From: Gammaproteobacteria bacterium
GTDB lineage: Bacteria > Pseudomonadota > Gammaproteobacteria > Pseudomonadales > Azotimanducaceae
DNA length: 64,000 nt
Direction: 5' to 3'
Assembly: GCA_002690865.1 (NCBI GenBank)
Contig: NZGG01000046.1
Span: 82,034 to 146,033, forward strand
The position numbers and the translations under genes are program-made. The first letter of the stretch is position 1. Each line of letters begins with the position of its first letter. Below, piece by piece: positions 34,335 to 42,292 of the stretch. The notes beneath the pieces are model-generated. The model made no database searches. It saw only the letters and a list, made by a program, of their open reading frames with translations, and was not told where the DNA came from.

Positions 34335-35792
34335 ATGACGGTTATCGATACGCGGCTAGGGAAGATTAAGGGTATAGATCACGGAACCAGTCTCGCTTTT
34401 TTAGGGCTCCGATATGGTGAACCGCCTATAGGGAGTTTACGTTTTATGCCTCCCTTGGCATCAGGACCGTGGAACGGCGTGCTCGATGGAACGAACTATC
34501 CAAACAGAGCCATGCAATCAAATAAAATAGGAACCATGGGACAAGACACACCCGGAGAATTAAGTGAAGACTGCCTATTTTTAAATATCTATACCCCTTC
34601 TGTAGATAACTCAAAAAGACCAGTCATGGTATGGATTCATGGTGGTGGTTTTAGGTCAGGAAGCGCAAACGAATACGATGGCCGAGTGCTTGCGAGTCAA
34701 GGTGATGTGGTCGTGGTCACTATTAATTACCGCCTTGGTCCATTTGGGTTTACCAATATTGACTCCCTTAGTGATGAATTTAAGGGAACCGTTTCAAATG
34801 GCTACCGAGATATGATCCTCGCTTTAGAATGGGTAAAGGACAACATTGCTGAATACGGTGGAAATCCAGATAATGTCTCGATCTTTGGAGAATCCTCCGG
34901 GGGACTTGGCGTATTGGGTCTCCTCGCGGCTCCAGAGGCAGAGGGATTATTTCACAAGGCAATTATCCACAGTGCCAATGGCCCTAAATGGCCTGAAGGT
35001 GATCAAACCTCAATAATAGCCGAGAAGCTTGGGGTAAATACTTCAGAGCTACTCGATACCCTACGCAGTATGTCGTCTGAACAAATTATTAAGGCTGAGT
35101 TACCTGCGGGACTTTGTATAGATGGCAATGTTCTGACTCAATCTTTCAACGATGCAATATCAAAAAAAGAGAACTGTGGAATTCCCATTATAATCGGTAC
35201 TAACCGAACTGAAGGTACACTACTAACACCGATTGATTCGAGCGATGAAGATATGTCAAGTTACGAAAATAGACTTTTGGGATCCGCAAGCTATGTGCTC
35301 GATAAAAAGGACCCAACAAACTATGTGAAAGGTATTAAAAGTGCATACCCTGATCAAAATCCAAAGCGGCTATTTGAGATTGTTATGACAGATAGCTTTC
35401 TACGTATCGCTGTTGAATTTATTGAGAAAGCAATACAGGCGGATCTTGATTGCTGGTTATATCGATTTGATCTCGATACGACAATTGAGCACAACGGAAA
35501 ACTGGGTGGCGCAACCCACGCTTGCGAAATGGCATTTACGTTTAATGCTTATGCAGATCCTCAGTGCCACGTAAAAAAACTTCACGATGGCAGTCTGCCT
35601 GAAGTTGCTCACCTCGCAGCTGCTTGGTCATCCACACTAACTAAATTTGCATGGACCGGTAATCCGAATGATGCAGGCCTACCTCTCTGGCCCAAGTATA
35701 ACAATACTGATCGACCTGTTATGCGCTTAACTGGAGCTAGCTGCACATCAAATGATCTTGATGCTTTACACAGGAAACTTTGGAGTAGCTAA
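34335..35792 (+). CDS. Type-B carboxylesterase family protein
   Basis: A 485-residue alpha/beta hydrolase of the cholinesterase-like branch. The oxyanion motif is 'WIHGGGF' (102-105), the nucleophile is S187 in 'IFGESSGGLG', the acid is probably the Glu in 'GTNRTEGTLL', and the His lies in 'GATHACEMAF'. Early family marks 'FLGLRYGEPPIGSLRF' and 'EDCLFLNIYTP' are present. No signal peptide is visible. It is followed 22 bases later, in the same reading frame, by a fragment of a fucosidase. De-esterification of an acylated sugar or glycoside is a reasonable guess. Confidence 0.87.
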   Translation: MTVIDTRLGKIKGIDHGTSLAFLGLRYGEPPIGSLRFMPPLASGPWNGVLDGTNYPNRAMQSNKIGTMGQDTPGELSEDCLFLNIYTPSVDNSKRPVMVWIHGGGFRSGSANEYDGRVLASQGDVVVVTINYRLGPFGFTNIDSLSDEFKGTVSNGYRDMILALEWVKDNIAEYGGNPDNVSIFGESSGGLGVLGLLAAPEAEGLFHKAIIHSANGPKWPEGDQTSIIAEKLGVNTSELLDTLRSMSSEQIIKAELPAGLCIDGNVLTQSFNDAISKKENCGIPIIIGTNRTEGTLLTPIDSSDEDMSSYENRLLGSASYVLDKKDPTNYVKGIKSAYPDQNPKRLFEIVMTDSFLRIAVEFIEKAIQADLDCWLYRFDLDTTIEHNGKLGGATHACEMAFTFNAYADPQCHVKKLHDGSLPEVAHLAAAWSSTLTKFAWTGNPNDAGLPLWPKYNNTDRPVMRLTGASCTSNDLDALHRKLWSS

Positions 35793-35813
35793 GAAGAGAG
35801 AAGCCCAACTGAG

Positions 35814-36140
35814 ATGACGGACGACGCTGGCATGTTTAGCGAACAGCATGAGGTTCTTTATACTAATGAGGATTACAGATTTACCTGCACTGATAACGCT
35901 ATCTACGCTACATGTCTAGGTTGGCCTGAAGGTGCATCAAAGACAAAGACCATGGGTCGTCTATATGCTAAAGGAATATCTTCGGTAACTATGCTGGGTT
36001 CAGATGAACAATTGTCCTGGAATCTCTCTCGAGAAGGATTGGAGATACCCATTCCGAGAAAAAACTATGTAAGCATGCGTTTGTTTACGAAATCACCCGT
36101 TACAAGAGTATTTCATGAAAACAATTCCGGTAATTATTGA
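35814..36140 (+). pseudogene. Alpha-L-fucosidase (GH29) C-terminal domain remnant
   Basis: The 108-residue frame matches the C-terminal beta-sandwich of GH29 alpha-L-fucosidases: 'YTNEDYRFTCTDNAIYATCLGWPEG', then 'ISSVTMLGSDEQLSWNLSREGLEIPIP'. The catalytic barrel, with its nucleophile Asp, is absent and no trace of it lies upstream, where the carboxylesterase ends normally in the same frame. The region therefore looks like the tail of a fucosidase gene left by deletion. It might still be translated (GAGAG lies upstream, at long distance), and its end overlaps the nucleoside hydrolase start by 26 bases. The call rests on motif recall and needs a profile search. Confidence 0.65.
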
Positions 36141-37014
36141 TACCGATATCGGTTCTGATATCGACGATACTTGGGCCCTTGCGATGGCCCTTGGTTGCCC
36201 CGAGTTAGATATTAAGTTGATCACTACCTGTACAGGGGATACTACCTATCGCGCAAAAATTGTTTGTAAATTTCTCGAACATGTTGGCCACACAGAAACT
36301 CCTGTGGGAATAGGAATATCTTTCAATAGCTTACTGGAAAACCAGAAGGCCTATGTCAATGGCTATCAACTCCAAAACTATCCTGGTGAAGTAATTGATG
36401 ATGGTGTTAAGGCAATGGCTCAAATAATTATGGAGTCAGAGGAAACAATTACTTTGATATGCTTAGGCCCGCTCCAAAATATCGCTAAGCTTCTCGAAAT
36501 AGAGCCTCGTATTAATGAGAAGATACGATTCGTTGGCATGCACGGGGCGATTTTTAAGGGCTATAAGGGAATGAATGGCGTACAAGCTGAATATAATATA
36601 GTCCAGCACGTGGATTCAGCAAAAGTCGTATTTTCCTCTAATCTTGATATGACAATTACACCCCTTGATACCTGTGGAATGATTTGTCTAGAAGGAGATG
36701 ATTATCAAGCTGTCGCAAAAGCAACCAATAAAACTATGATAGAGGTTATCGATAACTATGAGATATGGCAGCGGGCAATGGGAGTAAAGGAACTTGAAAT
36801 GACAACGCGCTCGTCAATATTATTTGATACAGTCGCAATTTATCTTGCCCTTGATAACTCCTTCCTAGAAATGAAAAGGCTTGGCATAAAAATAACAAAC
36901 GAGGGGAAAACAATAGTTGATGGAAGTGGAAAAGCGATCAACGTAGCAATTGAATGGAGAGACCAAAGAGGCTTTTATGATTTTTTGATCAAAAGATTGT
37001 TGAAGGCACCTTAG
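36115..37014 (+). CDS. Nucleoside hydrolase (inosine-uridine type) family
   Basis: The calcium-binding Asp cluster is at the N-terminus ('PVIIDTDIGSDIDDTWALAMAL'), followed by 'ICLGPLQNIAKLLE' and 'GMHGAIFKGYKGMNGVQAEYNI', which corresponds to the conserved GG/AEFN segment. The 299-residue length fits. Family members split N-ribosides into base and ribose. The segment usually written HDxxA before the C-terminal helix reads 'ILFDTVAIY' here, so the His that acts in purine/pyrimidine nucleosidases is replaced by Phe; the substrate may differ. The start lies inside the fucosidase remnant. Confidence 0.82.
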   Translation: MKTIPVIIDTDIGSDIDDTWALAMALGCPELDIKLITTCTGDTTYRAKIVCKFLEHVGHTETPVGIGISFNSLLENQKAYVNGYQLQNYPGEVIDDGVKAMAQIIMESEETITLICLGPLQNIAKLLEIEPRINEKIRFVGMHGAIFKGYKGMNGVQAEYNIVQHVDSAKVVFSSNLDMTITPLDTCGMICLEGDDYQAVAKATNKTMIEVIDNYEIWQRAMGVKELEMTTRSSILFDTVAIYLALDNSFLEMKRLGIKITNEGKTIVDGSGKAINVAIEWRDQRGFYDFLIKRLLKAP

Positions 37015-37130
37015 ATCGCCCCCAAAAAAATGCTTCTGTGATTAAGCTATGTTCCTCTGACTAAATCCTAAGATTGATGAATAAAAATTACACGTTTTAG
37101 AAGTAATCATTTGCAATCAGATACCTGTTT

Positions 37131-37562
37131 CTAATCTGATGGTTCAGACATTTCTATCGTTTTAATGTTCTCCTCAAAAACCTGAATCAAGGCGCCAAAC
37201 GTATCTTTTGGGTGTAGATAAAAATGCTTGAAAGTAGGTGACACTTCACTATAACTAAGCACTCTTAATCCTTTCGATTCAAAATAGTCGCGCGACTGGG
37301 CTAAATCTTCTACCGAAAAAGATAGATGATGGAAACCTTCGCCGTGCTTTGCTAAATAACTACCTACACCACCCTCACCCATTTTTTCTGGTGTAACAAG
37401 CTCCAACTTCTTTCCACCAAGCATAAAAGTTAACCAACTAAATCCCTCCTCTGACTCACCAAAGTCGGGCAATAATTCACCACCTAGAATTTCGGTAAAC
37501 AACGTCTGTGCTTTATCTATATCTGCAACGCCAATAGATACATGATCTAAACGTTTAAGCAT
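37131..37562 (-). CDS. VOC family protein, methylmalonyl-CoA epimerase-like
   Basis: A 143-residue glyoxalase-fold protein with the four metal ligands placed as in methylmalonyl-CoA epimerase: His in 'LDHVSIGV', Glu/Gln region 'KKLELVTP', His in 'GFHHLSFSV' and Glu in 'LIQVFE'. It would racemise (2R)/(2S)-methylmalonyl-CoA, linking propionyl-CoA to succinyl-CoA. No mutase or carboxylase gene is next to it, so another vicinal-oxygen-chelate function is possible. It is followed on the right by the long gene-poor region before folE. Confidence 0.75.
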   Translation of the reverse strand: MLKRLDHVSIGVADIDKAQTLFTEILGGELLPDFGESEEGFSWLTFMLGGKKLELVTPEKMGEGGVGSYLAKHGEGFHHLSFSVEDLAQSRDYFESKGLRVLSYSEVSPTFKHFYLHPKDTFGALIQVFEENIKTIEMSEPSD

Positions 37563-38346
37563 AGTATCCCTCTGACAAGATTTTATTTGAGTGGGCTTAA
37601 ACTAACATACTGAGGAAGAACAAAGCGACTCGTAAAAAAACTAGAAAGCTGAGTCCGTCTAGCGAAAAAGAATCAAACGATATTCTTCTCTAAACCGAGA
37701 CTCCGTAGATTCATACAAAGCTAAAAGAATGACAAAACGGCAAACGATCCAACCATTCGAGTTTTTTAACGGACCAGTTTATTGGATACTCGATTCAAAC
37801 CAGAAACTACAAAATAAGACAACAAAGTCGACGCAACAGGGTAAGTCACTAGTTTCTTTATAGAGGATATTGATAAGATCATTAGTTAATTAAGTCTTTA
37901 TCCTTTATACGGTACCTTCAATTAATAAGTTCGGTACAAGCAAATCAACAGGTTTCAATATCTCACCCCAATTGGGAGTAGTAAATTCCTCTAATCAACA
38001 AAACATTGGCAACAGAGACAATACTGGGTTAACAACCACTAAGACTTACCTCTTAAGCAACCAAAGAACCTATATAAAATACTTTTTGAAGCTAAATCAT
38101 AGTTTTAGATAAACTTGAACCATCGACCCAATTTTATAAGAACCATACTGACACAATATATAATTCATGAACGATGATATCCTGGGGACCATCTCCGTTA
38201 TTAGGTTAGAAACCGCTAACCATAATCGTAAACCTAACAATGAAAAAATATAATCGAAGCTTTTTTTGATCCAATAATGCAAAACCTTCGTTCACCCCTG
38301 TACAATAAAAAAGTTTGTATAAATATTAAAATTGAGAGGAACGTCC
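37563..38346. other. Gene-poor spacer of about 780 bases
   Basis: No ORF here has coding character: short frames of 44 and 61 codons have no ribosome site and AT-driven composition. The one recognisable item is a decayed tRNA-Met 3' half (annotated separately). The stretch is AT-rich compared with its surroundings, as expected for the abandoned end of an integrated element. The last 60 bases must hold the folE promoter; I could not fix its boxes. Confidence 0.6.
38100..38129 (-). repeat. Partial degenerate copy of the tRNA-Met 3' half (candidate att remnant)
   Basis: These 30 bases match 42083-42112 in the intact tRNA-Met(CAU) gene at 23 of 30 positions, in the same orientation. The core ACTTGAACCATCGACCC differs from the tRNA by a single base in 17. 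It covers the T-arm and part of the acceptor strand; six of the seven mismatches are C-to-T or G-to-A changes. A direct repeat of a tRNA 3' half at the far end of a segment is what site-specific integration at a tRNA leaves behind. An old pseudo-tRNA is the alternative. Confidence 0.55.
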
Positions 38347-39036
38347 ATGAGTGTCACTGCAGAAGGCCTCAAGAACAAGAACTGTCATTTACCGAACACC
38401 TGCTCGGCAGAAGCTAACCTAGTTAGAGAAGCATTGGTTTTAAAAGGATTAGAAACTCCGACGATAGACAATGGGCTATCCCGTGATGAAAAGTATATAA
38501 GAATAAAGGCTGCAATGACCGACGTTGTTACTGCCTTAGGGTTGGATTTAAGAGATGATAGCTTAGCAGAAACACCGCATAGAATTGCCAAGATGTACGT
38601 GGACGAGATCTTCGGAGGGCTTGACTACCGTAACTTCCCCAAAATAACTGCCATCGATAACAAGATGGGCGTAGAAGAGATGGTCAAAGTTGATAATATT
38701 AGTGTAGTAAGTACCTGCGAGCATCACTTTGTGACAATCGATGGCGCTTCAAGGGTTGCTTATATTCCTGGGAAAAAGATTATAGGCCTGTCAAAAATAA
38801 ATAGAATCGTCCGCTTCTTTGCTCAAAGACCTCAAGTTCAAGAACGGTTAACTCAGCAAATATTAATAGCTTTACAGACATTACTTGGGATAGATGATGT
38901 AGCCGTTACCATCGATGCTACTCATTACTGTGTAAAGTCGCGCGGAGTCATGGATACAAATTCGTCGACTCGAACCACTGCTCTCGGTGGCCAATTTAAG
39001 GATGATCACAGGACCAGGTCAGAATTTTTGAGGTGA
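38347..39036 (+). CDS. folE: GTP cyclohydrolase I
   Basis: The enzyme opens GTP to 7,8-dihydroneopterin triphosphate, the first step of folate, and of queuosine in many bacteria. Zinc ligands are C124, H127 ('VSTCEHHF') and C195 ('THYCVKSRG'). '[22 protein letters not shown]' and '[12 protein letters not shown]' are the usual substrate-site and helix segments. The ATG chosen (229 residues) has GAGAGGAA before it; a TTG 15 bases upstream is out-competed. The N-terminal 25 residues are an unusual extension with two Cys and a His. It sits next to a zinc-uptake operon and a cobW fragment, so it may be a zinc-starvation copy. Confidence 0.9.
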   Translation: MSVTAEGLKNKNCHLPNTCSAEANLVREALVLKGLETPTIDNGLSRDEKYIRIKAAMTDVVTALGLDLRDDSLAETPHRIAKMYVDEIFGGLDYRNFPKITAIDNKMGVEEMVKVDNISVVSTCEHHFVTIDGASRVAYIPGKKIIGLSKINRIVRFFAQRPQVQERLTQQILIALQTLLGIDDVAVTIDATHYCVKSRGVMDTNSSTRTTALGGQFKDDHRTRSEFLR

Positions 39037-39212
39037 TGCTCATACTGATGTGGTATACCGTTGTCAGGTATAGGGAAGTCAAGTTTCACGGTGAGTCATA
39101 GATCAAAATTTATAAAAATCAGTCGCAATTTAGATCTGTTAATTTGACGGCCATTGCAGATACTTTGATTCGACCCTTAATGGGAGATCTATCGAAAAGT
39201 AGATAGAAGGGG

Positions 39213-39383
39213 CTACTTAATGCCCTTAAATGAACTATCGATTCCAACTTCACCAAATTCATTTTCTATAACAGCAATACGCTTACCGTGCTCCTCACTT
39301 AGAATACGATTTAGTAATGTTGTCTTACCTGATCCTAAGAAACCGGTGAGTATTGTGACAGGGACTTTATTATGATTCGTCAT
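39213..39383 (-). pseudogene. Truncated CobW-family GTPase (N-terminal 50 residues only)
   Basis: A 56-codon frame starts with ATG and reads '[20 protein letters not shown]' (Walker A), then '[18 protein letters not shown]', the unmistakable N-terminus of CobW/ZNG1-type metallochaperone GTPases. It stops after 'SFKGIK'. The CxCC motif, Walker B and the C-terminal domain are missing, and no continuation was found in the three frames of the next 170 bases. It lies 44 bases after znuA in the same direction, so a full cobW probably once ended the znu operon. Such proteins deliver zinc to client enzymes under shortage. Confidence 0.82.
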
Positions 39384-39427
39384 ATATCTCTCGATAGATT
39401 AATTTTTTTACTGTAGAGCATTTCACT

Positions 39428-40324
39428 TCAGTCTGTCTGGTGAGCGCCGAACGCGCGAATTAACGATCCGATATTGTGCCTCATCATTTCAAGGTAGGTT
39501 GCTGCCGGACCATCGGTTTCACTCAATGCATCTGAATATAGGCGACCCCCTATGGTAGCATCGGTCTCAGCTGCGATTATTTTCAGTAAACGAGTGTTAC
39601 TAATATTCTCAATGAATAGTCCGGTTATATGTAGCTCCCGAATCCGGTCGATTACTGAGGCAACATCCAAAGCGGAAGCTTCTGCATCCAAGCTAAGTAC
39701 TATTGGAGCTAAAAATTTAATATCTAATTCACGTCCCAAGTACCCAAAAGCGTCATGACTTGTGACGATGATACGTTTATCGATTGGTGTATTCGCTATT
39801 TTCGATTGCAGTTGATGCTCCAATTGATTAATTTTTTCAAGGTACTCATCTTTTCGGGCTTCAAGATTATCCGCATACAGGGGATTCAGACTGATTAGTT
39901 TTCCTGATATGTTCTGGACATAAATTCGGATATTACCGAAGCTTTGCCAGGCATGTGGATCTATCTCCTGGCCATTGGTTAGGATACTCACTCCAGTACT
40001 CGCAACAAGTTGCTTGTCTTCTTTTCGAGTATCTTTAATCAATCGATCAATCCAACCCTCGAAACCTAATCCGTTGAAGACAACTAAGTCAGCATTTGAG
40101 ATAGCAACAGAATCAGAGGGTTTTGGGCGATACATATGCGCATCACTGTTGCGAGGAACTAGATTGACAACACTCACATGCTCTCCTCCAAGTTCTCGAA
40201 CTAGATCTTCGAGGATTGTAAAACTCGTCACAATTCTTAAAGCTGATTCATCAGCGCTGACCGGCCTTATAACTACCAACAGGTACAAAAGAGCAAATAA
40301 AAAACTTGTCTTAAGTCTACGCAT
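39428..40324 (-). CDS. znuA: Zinc ABC transporter periplasmic binding protein
   Basis: A cluster A-I metal-binding protein of 298 residues with a signal peptide (cleavage near 'VSA-DE'). The four ligand positions are H63 ('DAHMYRPKPSD'), H124 ('DPHAWQS'), H190 ('SHDAFGYL') and D265 ('YSDALS'). His at the third position, rather than Glu as in manganese binders, favours zinc. The His-rich loop seen in many ZnuA is absent. It lies five bases after znuB. Its product hands zinc to the ZnuB permease. Confidence 0.87.
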   Translation of the reverse strand: MRRLKTSFLFALLYLLVVIRPVSADESALRIVTSFTILEDLVRELGGEHVSVVNLVPRNSDAHMYRPKPSDSVAISNADLVVFNGLGFEGWIDRLIKDTRKEDKQLVASTGVSILTNGQEIDPHAWQSFGNIRIYVQNISGKLISLNPLYADNLEARKDEYLEKINQLEHQLQSKIANTPIDKRIIVTSHDAFGYLGRELDIKFLAPIVLSLDAEASALDVASVIDRIRELHITGLFIENISNTRLLKIIAAETDATIGGRLYSDALSETDGPAATYLEMMRHNIGSLIRAFGAHQTD

Positions 40325-40328
40325 TTCT

Positions 40329-41195
40329 TTAACCCGTGAGGTGGCGTGTTGGTATCAACCTGCTAATTAAGCCCCCATGTGCACCGAATAAAATTGAAAA
40401 AACATAGATGATACCTAGTGAGATTATGATCGCGGGCCCGGAAGGTAAGTCGAGATGAAAAGATAGTAATAGTCCGATATAGCAGCCCACAATTGAAATC
40501 AGCACAGCAGCTACCAAGATATAATCGATAGAGTGTACCCAGAATCGAGCAGCAGCAGCGGGTAATATCATTACGCCAATTGCCATCAAAGTACCCAGCG
40601 CATGAAAGCCCGCCACCATATTGATAACCATTAAAAATAGGAAGCCATAATGTGCAGCTGCACTGGCGTGACCTGAATAGCGGAAAAAAGAGGGATCTAC
40701 GCATTCTATAACCAAGGGACGATATAATACGGCCATTAGCAGCAGGCTTATACTGCTAATCGAGGCTAGTAACCGTAGTGCCATATTATCTAGGGCTAGA
40801 ATATTACCAAAAAGGACATGAAATAAATCCACATTACTTTGTTTGAGAGAAATAACTAAAACACCTAGTGCTAGGGATATCAGATAAAAAGCGGCTAAAC
40901 TTGTGTCTTCCTTAAGATGAGTGCTTCGCGCTACCCAACCGGCAAGAGCGGCTACAATAAGGCCCGCAAACACTCCTCCGACGGTAAGTCCGAGTAGTGA
41001 GAGGCCCGAAATCAAGTATGCAATGGCAGCGCCCGGAAGTATGGCATGCGCCATCGCATCACCAGTGAGGCTCATCCTCCGTAATGTCATAAAAATGCCC
41101 ACGGGCACCGCACCAAGACAAACGGTGAAGCTGCCTACCAATGCTCGTTGCATGAACAGGTAGTCGTGGAATGGATCGATAAATAGTGGGTGCAT
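40329..41195 (-). CDS. znuB: Zinc ABC transporter permease
   Basis: An ABC-3 family inner-membrane permease of 288 residues with eight or nine hydrophobic segments. 'MTLRRMSLTGDAMAHAILPGAAIAYL' is the hallmark after the first segment. 'VVAGFHALGTLMAIGVMILPAAAARF' is the conserved segment near the C-terminus. The frame extends upstream into znuC, but the ATG chosen lies one base after the znuC stop (TGATATG), giving the normal length. It pairs with ZnuC and ZnuA. Confidence 0.88.
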   Translation of the reverse strand: MHPLFIDPFHDYLFMQRALVGSFTVCLGAVPVGIFMTLRRMSLTGDAMAHAILPGAAIAYLISGLSLLGLTVGGVFAGLIVAALAGWVARSTHLKEDTSLAAFYLISLALGVLVISLKQSNVDLFHVLFGNILALDNMALRLLASISSISLLLMAVLYRPLVIECVDPSFFRYSGHASAAAHYGFLFLMVINMVAGFHALGTLMAIGVMILPAAAARFWVHSIDYILVAAVLISIVGCYIGLLLSFHLDLPSGPAIIISLGIIYVFSILFGAHGGLISRLIPTRHLTG

Positions 41196-41196
41196 A

Positions 41197-41919
41197 TCAG
41201 CCTGGACACCAAGCCGCATGCCCATCGAACGCCTCAGAGACCTGCCGCGCACGAATAAGATTGTCTTCAGAGAGCACATCACTTGCCGCACCGTGACCAA
41301 CGCATTCTCTTGCTAGAAGTAATACATTTGGGCAGTGTTCCCGAACATAATCGAGATCATGTGTAACCATTATTATAGTGCGTTTATTCTGGTGCCATTG
41401 CTTCACGACCTGAGTGAGATCAGCAAGGGTTTTTGTGTCAATGGCGTTAAAAGGCTCGTCCAACAAGATTATCGGCTGATCCTGTAATAGAACTCGGGCG
41501 AACAAACTTCTTTGCAATTGCCCGCCTGATAATGTCCCAATTAGTCTTTCCTCAAAACCACCTAATCCAACTACTTTAAGTGCATTATGAGATTGCCTAT
41601 ATTGCCTATCACTGAGCGGAGTTGAGAATCCCTGTTGTTGCCAGAAGCCAATTGTCACAAGATCAAATACGGTAATCGGGAAGCTTGTATCTAGCTGAGT
41701 TTGCTGAGGCAGGTACGCGACTGATTCCGGAGTCAATCCGTCGATACAGCCCTCGTAACCCTCAATTTGTCCAGCCATTGCTTTAAGTAAAGTGGACTTC
41801 CCCGCACCATTTGGACCAACAATTCCGAGCCATTCACCTTGAGCGATTGTTGCAGTTAGATGATGTATCGCAGGATGATTATCATAAGTCACCGTTAGGT
41901 CATTAATATATATATTCAT
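41197..41919 (-). CDS. znuC: Zinc ABC transporter ATP-binding protein
   Basis: The 240-residue ATPase has Walker A 'GPNGAGKST', Q-loop 'YLPQQTQ', signature 'LSGGQLQRSLFARVL', Walker B 'IILLDEPFNAID' and the H-loop 'MVTHDLDYV'. It is of the Mn/Zn/Fe-type family. The ATG follows the stop of a 36-residue membrane peptide by seven bases, so the peptide and znuCBA are probably one transcript. No Zur box was recognised upstream. Confidence 0.88.
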   Translation of the reverse strand: MNIYINDLTVTYDNHPAIHHLTATIAQGEWLGIVGPNGAGKSTLLKAMAGQIEGYEGCIDGLTPESVAYLPQQTQLDTSFPITVFDLVTIGFWQQQGFSTPLSDRQYRQSHNALKVVGLGGFEERLIGTLSGGQLQRSLFARVLLQDQPIILLDEPFNAIDTKTLADLTQVVKQWHQNKRTIIMVTHDLDYVREHCPNVLLLARECVGHGAASDVLSEDNLIRARQVSEAFDGHAAWCPG

Positions 41920-41926
41920 GAGAATC

Positions 41927-42037
41927 TCAACTTACTACCAACACTAATACCCAAACTGCTAGGCTCATGACTAACGCAAGCGACAATCTACTCAATAGGC
42001 TCCAATGCAATAAATTCTTGGATTTAGCCTTTTTCAC
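41927..42037 (-). CDS. Small single-pass membrane protein, 36 residues, ahead of znuC
   Basis: The frame starts with GTG seven bases from GGGAGGGG, one of the strongest ribosome sites in the window. It encodes a basic head (MKKAKSKN), a short amphipathic part and a hydrophobic span ('LALVMSLAVWVLVLVVS') up to the stop, which suits a one-pass N-in membrane peptide. It lies 42 bases after tRNA-Met and seven before znuC. I do not recognise the family. It could be a subunit or regulator of the zinc transporter, or a leader peptide that couples translation to znuC. Confidence 0.6.
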   Translation of the reverse strand: MKKAKSKNLLHWSLLSRLSLALVMSLAVWVLVLVVS

Positions 42038-42079
42038 AGCCCCTCCCGTGATTAGATTAATACTAAATGCTTGAAAACT

Positions 42080-42156
42080 TGGTAGCTATGGGTGGACTTG
42101 AACCACCGACCCCAGCATTATGAATGCTGTGCTCTAACCAACTGAGCTACATAGCC
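42080..42156 (-). tRNA. tRNA-Met (CAU), elongator
   Basis: A full 77-base cloverleaf with encoded CCA: acceptor GGCTATG/CATAGCT (G-U first pair), D-arm GCTC-AGTTGGTTA-GAGC, anticodon stem CAGCA/TGCTG around CAT, variable loop, T-arm GGTGG-TTCAAGT-CCACC. It closely resembles E. coli elongator tRNA-Met rather than the initiator (no CCC/GGG anticodon stem) or tRNA-Ile2. It marks the border between the conserved core and the znu module. Confidence 0.95.
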
Positions 42157-42292
42157 AAAACTCCTAAAAAGAATAAGCTCTAATCCAAAACATCCTTTCC
42201 AATATGCCAAAGGGGCCCGACAGACTTATCGACAACTCTCGTAGCGAGGGACGCGAAATTCTCCCGCTTCACCAATTTTCTGTCAAGGTCTA

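Noticed and set aside
37727-37861. 44-codon plus-strand ORF in the same spacer
   Set aside because: No ribosome site and no recognisable protein features.
38097-38282. 61-codon minus-strand ORF in the spacer before folE
   Set aside because: No ribosome site, AT-driven hydrophobic composition, and it overlaps the tRNA remnant.
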